Positions 23,032 to 29,728 of a stretch of DNA of 30,822 nucleotides are shown here, piece after piece. The notes below the pieces were generated by a model. The model had not been told where the DNA came from, did no database searches, and saw nothing but the letters and a program-made list of their open reading frames with translations. The translations under genes and the position numbers were made by a program. This stretch comes from Acholeplasmataceae bacterium UBA5617 (GTDB lineage Bacteria; Bacillota_I; Bacilli_A; Acholeplasmatales; Acholeplasmataceae): positions 30,662 through 61,483 of the forward strand of contig DIKN01000129.1 in assembly GCA_002424575.1 (NCBI GenBank), in the 5' to 3' direction. The first letter of the stretch is position 1, and each line of letters starts with the position of its first letter.

Positions 23032-23055
23032 ATATGCTTCGAATTCGAAATATAT
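23032..23055. promoter_or_regulatory. MhqR-type operator palindrome
   Basis: Perfect 12-bp dyad TTCGAATTCGAA (23038-23049), flanked by ATAT on both sides after a two-base break. It closely resembles the known B. subtilis MhqR operator core (ATCTCGAATTCGAGAT) and sits just upstream of the mhq promoter. Confidence 0.65.
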
Positions 23056-23077
23056 TGTGTGATTATGTCGAATATCC

Positions 23078-23105
23078 TTCATTAGAAATCAAAATAGAGT
23101 ATAAT
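23078..23105 (+). promoter_or_regulatory. Promoter of the condensation-fold protein gene
   Basis: TTCATT (23078-23083), 16-bp spacer, perfect TATAAT (23100-23105). Confidence 0.45.
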
Positions 23106-23150
23106 AGAAAGTGACAACTTCATTAGATTTTGTCATCAACAGGTGGTTAC

Positions 23151-24431
23151 GTGAAAAAACAAAAATATTGGTATAAACTCGATAACGCAGGTAAGATTTT
23201 CCCTGCAGTGTCGCAAGACGAAAATAGCAACGTCTTTCGGCTCTCTTTTTATCTTGATGAAACGGTAGATAGTACCATTCTTGAAGAAGCTGTCAATCGT
23301 GTATTACCTCGCTTTGAAACATTTGCCGTTCAACTCAAAAACGGTCTTTTTTGGAATTATTTTGCATCAAATACCCATCATTTTGAGGTAGAACCTGAAC
23401 TTTCTCAGGTGTGCAAGTATTTCAAATCACATACCAATCAAGGTTACATGTTTAAAGTGTACTATTTTGAAAACAAAGTCACATTAGAAACATTTCATGC
23501 AATCTCTGATGGATCAGGTGCGATGCATTTTCTTAAATCAATCGTCTATAATTATTACAAACTCCGCGGTTTTAAAATTGACCACGAAGGCAAGATATTG
23601 AGTGAAAAGCCTTATTCAAAGAAGGAAAGCGAAGATAACTTTGTTTCCAATTACGATAAATCAAAACGGAAGAATCTTCAAGAAGAAAAAGCTTATCATT
23701 TCAGTGGTGAACGTTTCTCTAACCATTGGACTCTCATGTTGAAAGCTAAAGTCGACACAAAATCGCTATTAAACCTTGTTAAGACCAAATATCAATGCAC
23801 GGTGACACAATTTGTAACCGCACTCCTTGGGTATTCCTTCTTCAAAGAAGCACTCGACTTTACACAGGGTAAAAAACCATTCAAGATCTTTATTCCTGTC
23901 AATTTAAGACCCTATTTCGATTCGATAACACTTCGAAATTTCTCGCTCTATATCAAAGCGACTTATGATCAAAAACGTACAGATTGGACGTTTGAAAACA
24001 TGCTCGAGATCACGAAGGAACAGTTTAAAGATCAACTTGATAAAGACAAACTTCAATCGCGCATCAGTTCACTCGTCGGATTTGAGAAAAATGTATTGCT
24101 TCGCGTTCTTCCATTAGTCTTAAAGACGATCGCTTTTAAAATCGGTTATAGAATATTAGGTGAATCCATATCAAGTTGCTCGATTTCTAATCTTGGTGTT
24201 GTTGAATTACCCAGTGGTCTTGAATCGCGCATCCTCGATACCGATTTTGTCAATGCCGGATATGGGATTGCTTTGACACTCATATCTATGAAGCACCACA
24301 CGAACATCATCATGAGTACACCGCTCAAAGATTTGTCCATTATCAATCACATGATTCAATTTTTAGTTAAAGAGGGACTTGATGTAACCCTAGATACCAA
24401 TTACAAGGAGGGTTATGATGAAATACTGTAA
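23151..24431 (+). CDS. Condensation-fold acyltransferase (alcohol-acetyltransferase-like)
   Basis: 426 aa of the CoA-dependent acyltransferase/condensation superfamily. Catalytic motif HAISDG (HxxxDG) lies in the N-terminal half (TFHAISDGSGAMHFLKS). The second half has IFIPVNLRPYFDSITLRNF and SISSCSISNLGVVELP, matching the DFGWG-side layout of such enzymes. N-terminus KYWYKLDNAGKIFPAV is characteristic of the Bacillota proteins annotated as alcohol acetyltransferases. The substrate is unknown; not part of a peptide synthetase here. GTG 23151 is preferred, preceded by GGTGG. It overlaps the DUF6320-like gene by 14 bp. Confidence 0.8.
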   Translation: MKKQKYWYKLDNAGKIFPAVSQDENSNVFRLSFYLDETVDSTILEEAVNRVLPRFETFAVQLKNGLFWNYFASNTHHFEVEPELSQVCKYFKSHTNQGYMFKVYYFENKVTLETFHAISDGSGAMHFLKSIVYNYYKLRGFKIDHEGKILSEKPYSKKESEDNFVSNYDKSKRKNLQEEKAYHFSGERFSNHWTLMLKAKVDTKSLLNLVKTKYQCTVTQFVTALLGYSFFKEALDFTQGKKPFKIFIPVNLRPYFDSITLRNFSLYIKATYDQKRTDWTFENMLEITKEQFKDQLDKDKLQSRISSLVGFEKNVLLRVLPLVLKTIAFKIGYRILGESISSCSISNLGVVELPSGLESRILDTDFVNAGYGIALTLISMKHHTNIIMSTPLKDLSIINHMIQFLVKEGLDVTLDTNYKEGYDEIL

Positions 24432-25080
24432 AACATGTCACGTTCATTACGACACAACCCTTGAGCATTGTTTGCTGTGTAATGGTGAACTTGAACGAGA
24501 AAATGAACAGATTGAAACCTATAAGTTTGCTGAAATTGAAAAGAAAAAAAGATCGCGCTTTTTCCACCGTCTTTTCATCTTTCTCAATATTGTTTCTGTT
24601 TTAATTTCATTTTACATCGACTATACCGATGGTTTACCTCTCAGTTGGTCCTTAGTCGTCTCAATCACAAACCTCTATGCTGTCATGATGTTTATCTTGT
24701 TGACGGTTCCAACGATATGGACTTCTAAACTCACCAAAAGTATTGTCGTCACTGTTGGGATGGTCATTTTGATCGGATTGGCCATTCGCGATCATCAATG
24801 GGCACTTGATTACGTTCTACCATTCGCGGTCATGCTCAATATATTTTTGATCACCATCTTAATCATCGTCAATAAAAAGAAATGGTTCGACTATTTTTCA
24901 AGTTTAATTATTATCACCATCATTGGACTCGTACCAGGACTACTCAATCTCCTTCGAGTAACCCTCGTCACCTGGCCATCTGTGGCTTGCTTCAGCTATG
25001 CATTGGTGACTCTTCTAGGTATTTTTTTCTTACCGAGCAAATCAAGCCGAGAAGAATTTCGCAGACGCTTTCACATTTAA
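24418..25080 (+). CDS. Zinc-ribbon membrane protein (DUF6320-like)
   Basis: 220 aa. An N-terminal zinc ribbon CKTCHVHYD ... CLLCNGEL (two CxxC pairs) is followed by a basic segment and six membrane helices (about residues 50-68, 78-97, 102-122, 130-150, 158-178 and 185-205). The C-terminus is basic (SREEFRRRFHI). Such proteins are usually encoded directly after the condensation-fold gene in Bacillota, so the pair likely forms one envelope-located system, perhaps lipid or glycolipid modification; this is unproven. ATG 24418 lies 6 bases after AGGAGG, inside the end of the previous gene. Confidence 0.8.
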   Translation: MKYCKTCHVHYDTTLEHCLLCNGELERENEQIETYKFAEIEKKKRSRFFHRLFIFLNIVSVLISFYIDYTDGLPLSWSLVVSITNLYAVMMFILLTVPTIWTSKLTKSIVVTVGMVILIGLAIRDHQWALDYVLPFAVMLNIFLITILIIVNKKKWFDYFSSLIIITIIGLVPGLLNLLRVTLVTWPSVACFSYALVTLLGIFFLPSKSSREEFRRRFHI

Positions 25081-25102
25081 GACGCTTTGGCGTCTTTTTT
25101 TT
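25079..25102 (+). terminator. Terminator after the DUF6320-like gene
   Basis: 7-bp stem AAGACGC/GCGTCTT with 4-base loop, then a T-run. Confidence 0.9.
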
Positions 25103-25108
25103 GCAAAG

Positions 25109-25128
25109 AAAAAAGCCTTATCGGCTTT
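25109..25128 (-). terminator. Terminator of the CBS-domain gene
   Basis: Minus strand: AAAGCC-GATAA-GGCTTTTTT; the loop contains the stop codon. Confidence 0.75.
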
Positions 25129-25540
25129 CCTCTTTCATAACAGGATTCATCTGTTTAACCATGTAATTAAAAATCTCTTTTCGTGTAATAATACCGATGA
25201 ATGAACCAAAATCATCGAGGACTGGAACAAAGTTCTGGCGTGTCGCCACATCAATGATATCCTCCATATTCGTATGAATAGGAACACTGATGTTATCTTT
25301 GTTTCTTGGTACTTTAGCAATCGGGATTTGTTCGGTTTTTGCGAAGCTTAATTGATGTTCTTTGATATACCAGAGCAAATCACCCTCTGAGAGTGTTCCC
25401 ACATATTTACCTGATCGGTCAAGAATGGGAATCGTGTTATAACGATAAATCTGCATTTTTTCTAATGCTTGGCGTATCGTATAGTCATTGTAGATGTACG
25501 CCACTTTTTCTTTCGGGGTTAAGCAAAATAAGACGTTCAT
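25118..25540 (-). CDS. CBS-domain pair protein
   Basis: 140 aa made of two CBS motifs (about residues 10-62: YTIRQALEKMQIYRYNTIPILDRSGKYVGTLSEGD; and 80-130: VPVLDDFGSFIGIITRKEI). Such stand-alone CBS pairs bind adenine nucleotides or cyclic-di-AMP and signal energy or salt state; ligand unknown. GAGGAG precedes the ATG. The ATG overlaps the stop of a possible 37-codon upstream ORF, and the gene has an unusually long leader for this window. Confidence 0.87.
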   Translation of the reverse strand: MNVLFCLTPKEKVAYIYNDYTIRQALEKMQIYRYNTIPILDRSGKYVGTLSEGDLLWYIKEHQLSFAKTEQIPIAKVPRNKDNISVPIHTNMEDIIDVATRQNFVPVLDDFGSFIGIITRKEIFNYMVKQMNPVMKEESR

Positions 25541-25650
25541 AGTTCTCCTCGGATAGGACCAAACAGTATTCGTGTACTGTGCATACCGTTGGCATCATCG
25601 ACATCTAGACGACCTGAAATCATGATGAAAGCGTTCATCAGGCGGTTCAT
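25537..25650 (-). CDS. Possible 37-aa leader ORF coupled to the CBS gene
   Basis: Minus-strand frame beginning ATG 25650 and encoding MNRLMNAFIMISGRLDVDD and a basic C-terminal half ending in RGEL. Its TGA overlaps the CBS ATG as ATGA, an arrangement typical of coupled genes. No good ribosome site precedes it and no family was recognised. It may be a real small protein, a leader peptide or a remnant. The same region also folds into hairpins, so an RNA role is an alternative. Confidence 0.35.
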   Translation of the reverse strand: MNRLMNAFIMISGRLDVDDANGMHSTRILFGPIRGEL

Positions 25651-25697
25651 ATGCTGATATTTTCTTATCGTGATTGGTCATCCCTATTTGCACTTCT

Positions 25698-25725
25698 ATT
25701 ATATCATAGATATAATGCATTGCAA
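25698..25725 (-). promoter_or_regulatory. Promoter of the CBS-domain gene
   Basis: Minus strand: TTGCAA (25720-25725), 16-bp spacer, TGA-TATAAT (-10 at 25698-25703). It gives a leader of roughly 150 bases. Confidence 0.65.
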
Positions 25726-25757
25726 TCGAAATGTATGATAACGCTATCATTTCACAT

Positions 25758-25789
25758 AAAAGGCATGTTCATGATGAACACGCCTTTTT
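25758..25789. terminator. Terminator after the glutamate-symporter gene
   Basis: Long stem AAAAGGC..GCCTTTT, extended inward by a G-T pair and TGTTCAT/ATGAACA, with T-rich 3' arms on both strands. Confidence 0.75.
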
Positions 25790-25791
25790 GT

Positions 25792-27216
25792 TTATGATAC
25801 TTTGGGATGCTTTTTAAGTAAAATGAAGACGAAGAGAAGATAGAGTAGAATTAAGACACCCAGTGTAATCAAGGATTGCACAATACCATTCGGTGCAAAA
25901 CTTGCGAGAAGTAAAATGGGGAATCCAAAGATAATGGCTGTGGTCGTCCCTGTGACAAGATCAGTTGCTGCTGGTGTCTCATAGTAAGGATCAACTTCGC
26001 GAAGAAGGGCAATCCCTGTTGATACTGTACCTGTCATGGTACCATACATAGATGCGAACGCGGGAAGTGTGTATTCCTTGTAAACGCGTTTGGTTATCTT
26101 ATGCAAATAGAACATCGTTGATAGTCCTGCAACTGAGGTGATAATGAAGAAGGTGATCCACATTTGAGGAGATGCTAAATCTTCAATGTTGATGGAAACA
26201 ATCGATGCAACAACCATGAAATCAAAGACAACACCTGCAATACGATTGAGCATGTAGTTGTTGGGGTATTGACGTGTCATGATGTTCTTCTGACGTAAAT
26301 AACCAAATAACTTTTTCGCTAAGAGCGCGATTACCATACCAAAAATAAAGTTAAATCCCCAAATCAATGAACCAACCATACGATAGATACCATCATTGAG
26401 TGATGCCAGACGAGTTAAACCAAACATGATCAATAGCGTGACGGCATAAACAACAACAATCAGTGTAATTTGAACTGTAAGTTTATCGATCGATTCAGCC
26501 ACTGGAATTTCATCAGGTGCTTCAACTTCTTGAACACTGTTCGTTTGAGAGACCGTTTCTTCACCTGTGACCTTCTTCTTGTACACTTTATTCAGGTAGA
26601 TGACACCACCTAAACATGCCCATATGAAACCCATGGATGATATCGCTAATCCATAAGATTGTGCGCCTGCAAAACCTAACTGTTGATAAATCATACCAAA
26701 ATTATTAGCTTGTCCTGGACCTTGTCCGAAACCAAAGGGTAACAAAATACCTGTAGCTAACCCTGGACCTGTTTTGAAGATAGGAAACACTGTAAATGCG
26801 AGAATAGCTGTTATCGCAATACCGATAATCCCTTGAAGTAAATAACTGGATACGATAACCATACCGTTATAATAACTGTGTGCTCGTTGTGTTTTAATCT
26901 TAAATTTCTCGTTGACCTTAAGCCCCATGGCGATGAAACCTATAGCAATGGTGTGATAGGTTACGATGTTTAAAAACATGTTAAACTTTGTCATTTGATC
27001 AGCATCGATCCACCAACTGTATCCGATCAGTGGACGAACGATGGCTTCTTTGATCACAAGTCCCAACAACCCTGCGATGACAGATGTCGGTAATAATGAT
27101 TTTTTTAGAAGAGGTATTTTACGACGTATGACATTTCCTGTGAGGAGTAAAATGCTCAGGATACCAAAATAGATGATGGTGCCCCATGTAGCAAGCGATT
27201 CATAATTACTGACCAT
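25792..27216 (-). CDS. Sodium/glutamate symporter (ESS/GltS family)
   Basis: 474 aa, about 11-12 membrane helices in two inverted halves. Pore-loop motifs of the ESS family appear twice: PFGFGQGPGQANNFG in the first half and YGTMTGTVSTGIALLREVDP in the second. A hydrophilic loop of ~45 residues (KVTGEETVSQTNSVQE) separates the halves. It imports glutamate, or a related dicarboxylate, with sodium. ATG 27216 follows AAGGAGA. It is downstream of ald on the same strand, but a terminator and its own promoter separate them. Confidence 0.9.
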   Translation of the reverse strand: MVSNYESLATWGTIIYFGILSILLLTGNVIRRKIPLLKKSLLPTSVIAGLLGLVIKEAIVRPLIGYSWWIDADQMTKFNMFLNIVTYHTIAIGFIAMGLKVNEKFKIKTQRAHSYYNGMVIVSSYLLQGIIGIAITAILAFTVFPIFKTGPGLATGILLPFGFGQGPGQANNFGMIYQQLGFAGAQSYGLAISSMGFIWACLGGVIYLNKVYKKKVTGEETVSQTNSVQEVEAPDEIPVAESIDKLTVQITLIVVVYAVTLLIMFGLTRLASLNDGIYRMVGSLIWGFNFIFGMVIALLAKKLFGYLRQKNIMTRQYPNNYMLNRIAGVVFDFMVVASIVSINIEDLASPQMWITFFIITSVAGLSTMFYLHKITKRVYKEYTLPAFASMYGTMTGTVSTGIALLREVDPYYETPAATDLVTGTTTAIIFGFPILLLASFAPNGIVQSLITLGVLILLYLLFVFILLKKHPKVS

Positions 27217-27233
27217 GTTGTTCTCCTTGATTG

Positions 27234-27248
27234 ATGGATTTTATCCAT
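27234..27248. promoter_or_regulatory. Operator-like dyad upstream of the symporter gene
   Basis: ATGGATTTTATCCAT: 6-bp inverted repeat with 3-base centre, between the -10 and the ribosome site of the symporter gene, where a repressor could bind. Confidence 0.45.
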
Positions 27249-27257
27249 ACTAAAACC

Positions 27258-27286
27258 ATTATAGCGCATTTTATTTGAAATTCAAA
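27258..27286 (-). promoter_or_regulatory. Promoter of the symporter gene
   Basis: Minus strand: TTTGAA (27281-27286), 17-bp spacer, TATAAT (27258-27263). Confidence 0.55.
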
Positions 27287-27321
27287 ATAAAAACGGAGGT
27301 TATATAAAGAGCCCCCGTTTT
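27281..27321 (-). terminator. Terminator after ald
   Basis: Stem AAAACGGaGG/CCcCCGTTTT (one mismatch), followed on the minus strand by TTTATTTT. It directly precedes the symporter promoter. Confidence 0.85.
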
Positions 27322-27326
27322 ATCGA

Positions 27327-28427
27327 TTAGATTTGTGTATAGGGTAAATTGAATGCTTCAGCTACACCCTTACATGTGATAGCACCGTGATACACATTCA
27401 CACCTTGTTTGAGAGCCATAGAACGTTGGATGGCAAGGTCTAACCCCATATTTGCAATCATCAAGCCATATTTAAGTGTTGCATTGTTGAGTGCAATTGT
27501 TGAAGTTCTTGGAACGGCACCAGGCATGTTCGCAACAGAATAATGAATGACTCCATCGACAACATAGGTTGGATTGTCGTGATAGGTTGCTTTAGCATGT
27601 TCGGTTGAACCACCTTGGTCAATGGCAACATCGACGATCACTGAACCTGGACGCATGTCTTTATAATAAGCTTGTTTGATCAATTTTGGAGCTTTCGCAC
27701 CTGGTAATAAAACGGCTGAAACGACAAGATCAGATGCCTTAACCGTCTTTTCAATGTTATCTTGGCTGCTGTAGAGTGTCTTAATACGTCCACCATAAAT
27801 ATCATCTAAGTAAGTTAATTTCTTTAAATTGACATCGAGAATGGTGACATCAGCACCAAGACCCACAAGCATCTTTAACGCATTTTCACCGACAACACCT
27901 GCGCCGATGATTGATGCTTTTGCAGGTGCAACTCCTGGAACACCTGAAGTGAGAACGCCACTACCACCAAAAGGTTTCTCTAAGTATTTTGCTCCTTCAA
28001 TGGCACTCAAGCGACCTGCAACTTCACTCATAGGCTTTAGGCATGGCAATGAACCATCTTCAAGGGTAATCGTTTCATAAGCCACAGATTGTGTCTTAGA
28101 ATTCATGAGTGCGTGAGTTAATTCTTCATTGGCTGCTAAATGAAGATAGGTATAAAGGATAAGCCCTTCTCTTAAATACTGAAATTCTGAAGCTAAAGGT
28201 TCTTTGACTTTGACAATCATATCGGCTTTCTTCCATACTTCTGCCGGGGTTGGAAGAATGTCAGCACCTGCATGCTTGTAGTCTTGATCGGTAAAACCAG
28301 AGGATTCACCTGCTCCTGCTTCAACTAACACTTTGTGTCCATGTGCAACATATTCTTTAATGCTGCTCGGTGTTAAACCGACACGATATTCCTTGTTTTT
28401 TACTTCGCGTACTGTTCCAATAATCAT
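27327..28427 (-). CDS. ald: Alanine dehydrogenase
   Basis: 366 aa cytosolic enzyme interconverting L-alanine and pyruvate + ammonia with NAD. The catalytic pair Lys75 (VKVKEP) and His96 (YTYLHLA) fall at the positions known in the family. The NAD motif ASIIGAGVVGENA and the active-site stretches VDVAIDQGGSTE and NMPGAVPRTST are also intact. Full length. AAGGAGA precedes ATG 28427. Confidence 0.97.
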   Translation of the reverse strand: MIIGTVREVKNKEYRVGLTPSSIKEYVAHGHKVLVEAGAGESSGFTDQDYKHAGADILPTPAEVWKKADMIVKVKEPLASEFQYLREGLILYTYLHLAANEELTHALMNSKTQSVAYETITLEDGSLPCLKPMSEVAGRLSAIEGAKYLEKPFGGSGVLTSGVPGVAPAKASIIGAGVVGENALKMLVGLGADVTILDVNLKKLTYLDDIYGGRIKTLYSSQDNIEKTVKASDLVVSAVLLPGAKAPKLIKQAYYKDMRPGSVIVDVAIDQGGSTEHAKATYHDNPTYVVDGVIHYSVANMPGAVPRTSTIALNNATLKYGLMIANMGLDLAIQRSMALKQGVNVYHGAITCKGVAEAFNLPYTQI

Positions 28428-28468
28428 ACTTTTCTCCTTATTTGATTGTAATCGTATCTACCATGTTT

Positions 28469-28497
28469 ATTGTAACATAATCCGTTTTATTTGTTCA
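28469..28497 (-). promoter_or_regulatory. Promoter of ald
   Basis: Minus strand: TGAACA (28492-28497), 17-bp spacer, TACAAT (28469-28474). It abuts the end of the HD-hydrolase gene. Confidence 0.45.
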
Positions 28498-29127
28498 TCA
28501 TCTTCGATGATTTTTTTCGTTTTCATAAAGTCTTTCAAGATATGCTTCCATCTTTTTTCTATCACGAAGCATGGCATGAATCTCTTGAAGACCTTCCTGG
28601 TTTTTTTTGGTCTTTAACCAAAGTTTAAGATAGCCCTGTGGTCCATATTTTTCTAAGATGTGCTCGTAAGCTCGCGCGATGTGTTCTTCTTTTGAAATAT
28701 CTGGGTAATGCTTATATCCAAACTGAACTGTGCGTAACATGACGATTTCTAACGAGATATCACGGTCAGCTTCTGCAATGATTTTGCCATAGATTGAACG
28801 GGGTTCTTCTTCCTTCGATGCGCGATGATCTTCGATGGCTTCTTTCATCATGATCATCTCTTCTTCACTAAAAAATAACCGAAGATAGGCATCATGATAC
28901 AAAAAATGACCACCGGTGATATGGTGATCTTTTCGTCCAAACTGCATACCAATATCGTGATAGCACGCAATGACATAGACCATGTCAAGATTGACATCAT
29001 AGTCTTTGGCAATGTCAAGACTGTTCTCTATGACGGTCTTAACATGATCCATTTGATGTGCTGGATCAAATGCGCGATAAAAAGGGATAATGGTGTCGTG
29101 AAGATGGATTTTCAATGATGGATTCAT
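28498..29127 (-). CDS. HD-domain phosphohydrolase-like protein
   Basis: 209 aa. Metal-binding HD motifs in order: His28 (MDHV), His57-Asp58 (CYHDIG), His101 (EDHR) and Asp121 (EADRD). This is a YfbR/YqeK-like metal-dependent phosphohydrolase layout, probably acting on a nucleotide or phosphate ester; substrate unknown. The N-terminus aligns to the HD fold without signal peptide. It starts 8 bp after the NUDIX stop with AGGTGAT, so the two are likely co-transcribed. Confidence 0.85.
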   Translation of the reverse strand: MNPSLKIHLHDTIIPFYRAFDPAHQMDHVKTVIENSLDIAKDYDVNLDMVYVIACYHDIGMQFGRKDHHITGGHFLYHDAYLRLFFSEEEMIMMKEAIEDHRASKEEEPRSIYGKIIAEADRDISLEIVMLRTVQFGYKHYPDISKEEHIARAYEHILEKYGPQGYLKLWLKTKKNQEGLQEIHAMLRDRKKMEAYLERLYENEKNHRR

Positions 29128-29135
29128 GTGATCAC

Positions 29136-29552
29136 CTAAAGTTGAATTTTGCCTTTTTTGGAGAGCGATAAAAACATTTGTTTATCGGTTTTGTACGTCA
29201 ATAAATCCATAACTTGTGAAGCATCAACCCATTCGACATGCGCAATTTCCTCAACCTGAGGTGTTAAGTCACTGTTTAATGCGCGAGCAAGAAAATAAAC
29301 AACATCTTTGATAACACCTTGTCTTGGAGAATAACGAATTTTTGCTTTCACGTGATCAAAAATCTCGACATCGAGTCCTGTTTCTTCTTTCACTTCACGT
29401 TTCGCGGTCATTTTTTCACTTTCGTCTTTCTCTACGTGCCCTTTTGGAAAGCCGAAATGAAGTCCATGCCGCTGTTGAATGAGAACAAATTGAAATCTGT
29501 CCTGATGCTTTCTAAAGATGACTGCCCCACACGATTTTTCTTTCATCATCAT
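29136..29552 (-). CDS. NUDIX hydrolase (Ap4A-hydrolase-like)
   Basis: 138 aa. Complete Nudix box GHVEKDESEKMTAKREVKEE-TGL (G-x5-E-x7-REUxEExGU), preceded by the RHGLHFGFPKG stretch found in diadenosine tetraphosphate hydrolases. It probably cleaves Ap4A or a related nucleotide polyphosphate. GAAGG precedes three consecutive ATGs (29552, 29549, 29546); the first or second is used. Paired with the HD hydrolase downstream. Confidence 0.87.
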   Translation of the reverse strand: MMMKEKSCGAVIFRKHQDRFQFVLIQQRHGLHFGFPKGHVEKDESEKMTAKREVKEETGLDVEIFDHVKAKIRYSPRQGVIKDVVYFLARALNSDLTPQVEEIAHVEWVDASQVMDLLTYKTDKQMFLSLSKKGKIQL

Positions 29553-29580
29553 GATCACCTTCTTCTACATTCTTTCTTCA

Positions 29581-29586
29581 AGTATA
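29581..29586 (-). promoter_or_regulatory. Extended -10 of the NUDIX-HD unit
   Basis: Minus strand TGA-TATACT; weak -35. Confidence 0.35.
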
Positions 29587-29654
29587 TCATAAGTCTATTC
29601 TATTTAGCATCGTTATCGCATTGATTTTTGCTTATATTTTACGCCCTTGTTACA

Positions 29655-29683
29655 TTGATAAAACCGCTTTCATCATGTATAAT
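29655..29683 (+). promoter_or_regulatory. Promoter of glgA
   Basis: TTGATA (29655-29660), 17-bp spacer, TATAAT (29678-29683); strong sigma-A promoter. Confidence 0.8.
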
Positions 29684-29728
29684 GTAGATAAGATGTGGTG
29701 CTCTTAGGCATCGTCTGAGGTGATGAGC

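Noticed and set aside
25118..25166. Extension of a plus-strand frame from the DUF6320-like gene past its terminator
   Set aside because: Different frame crossing two terminators, no ribosome site.
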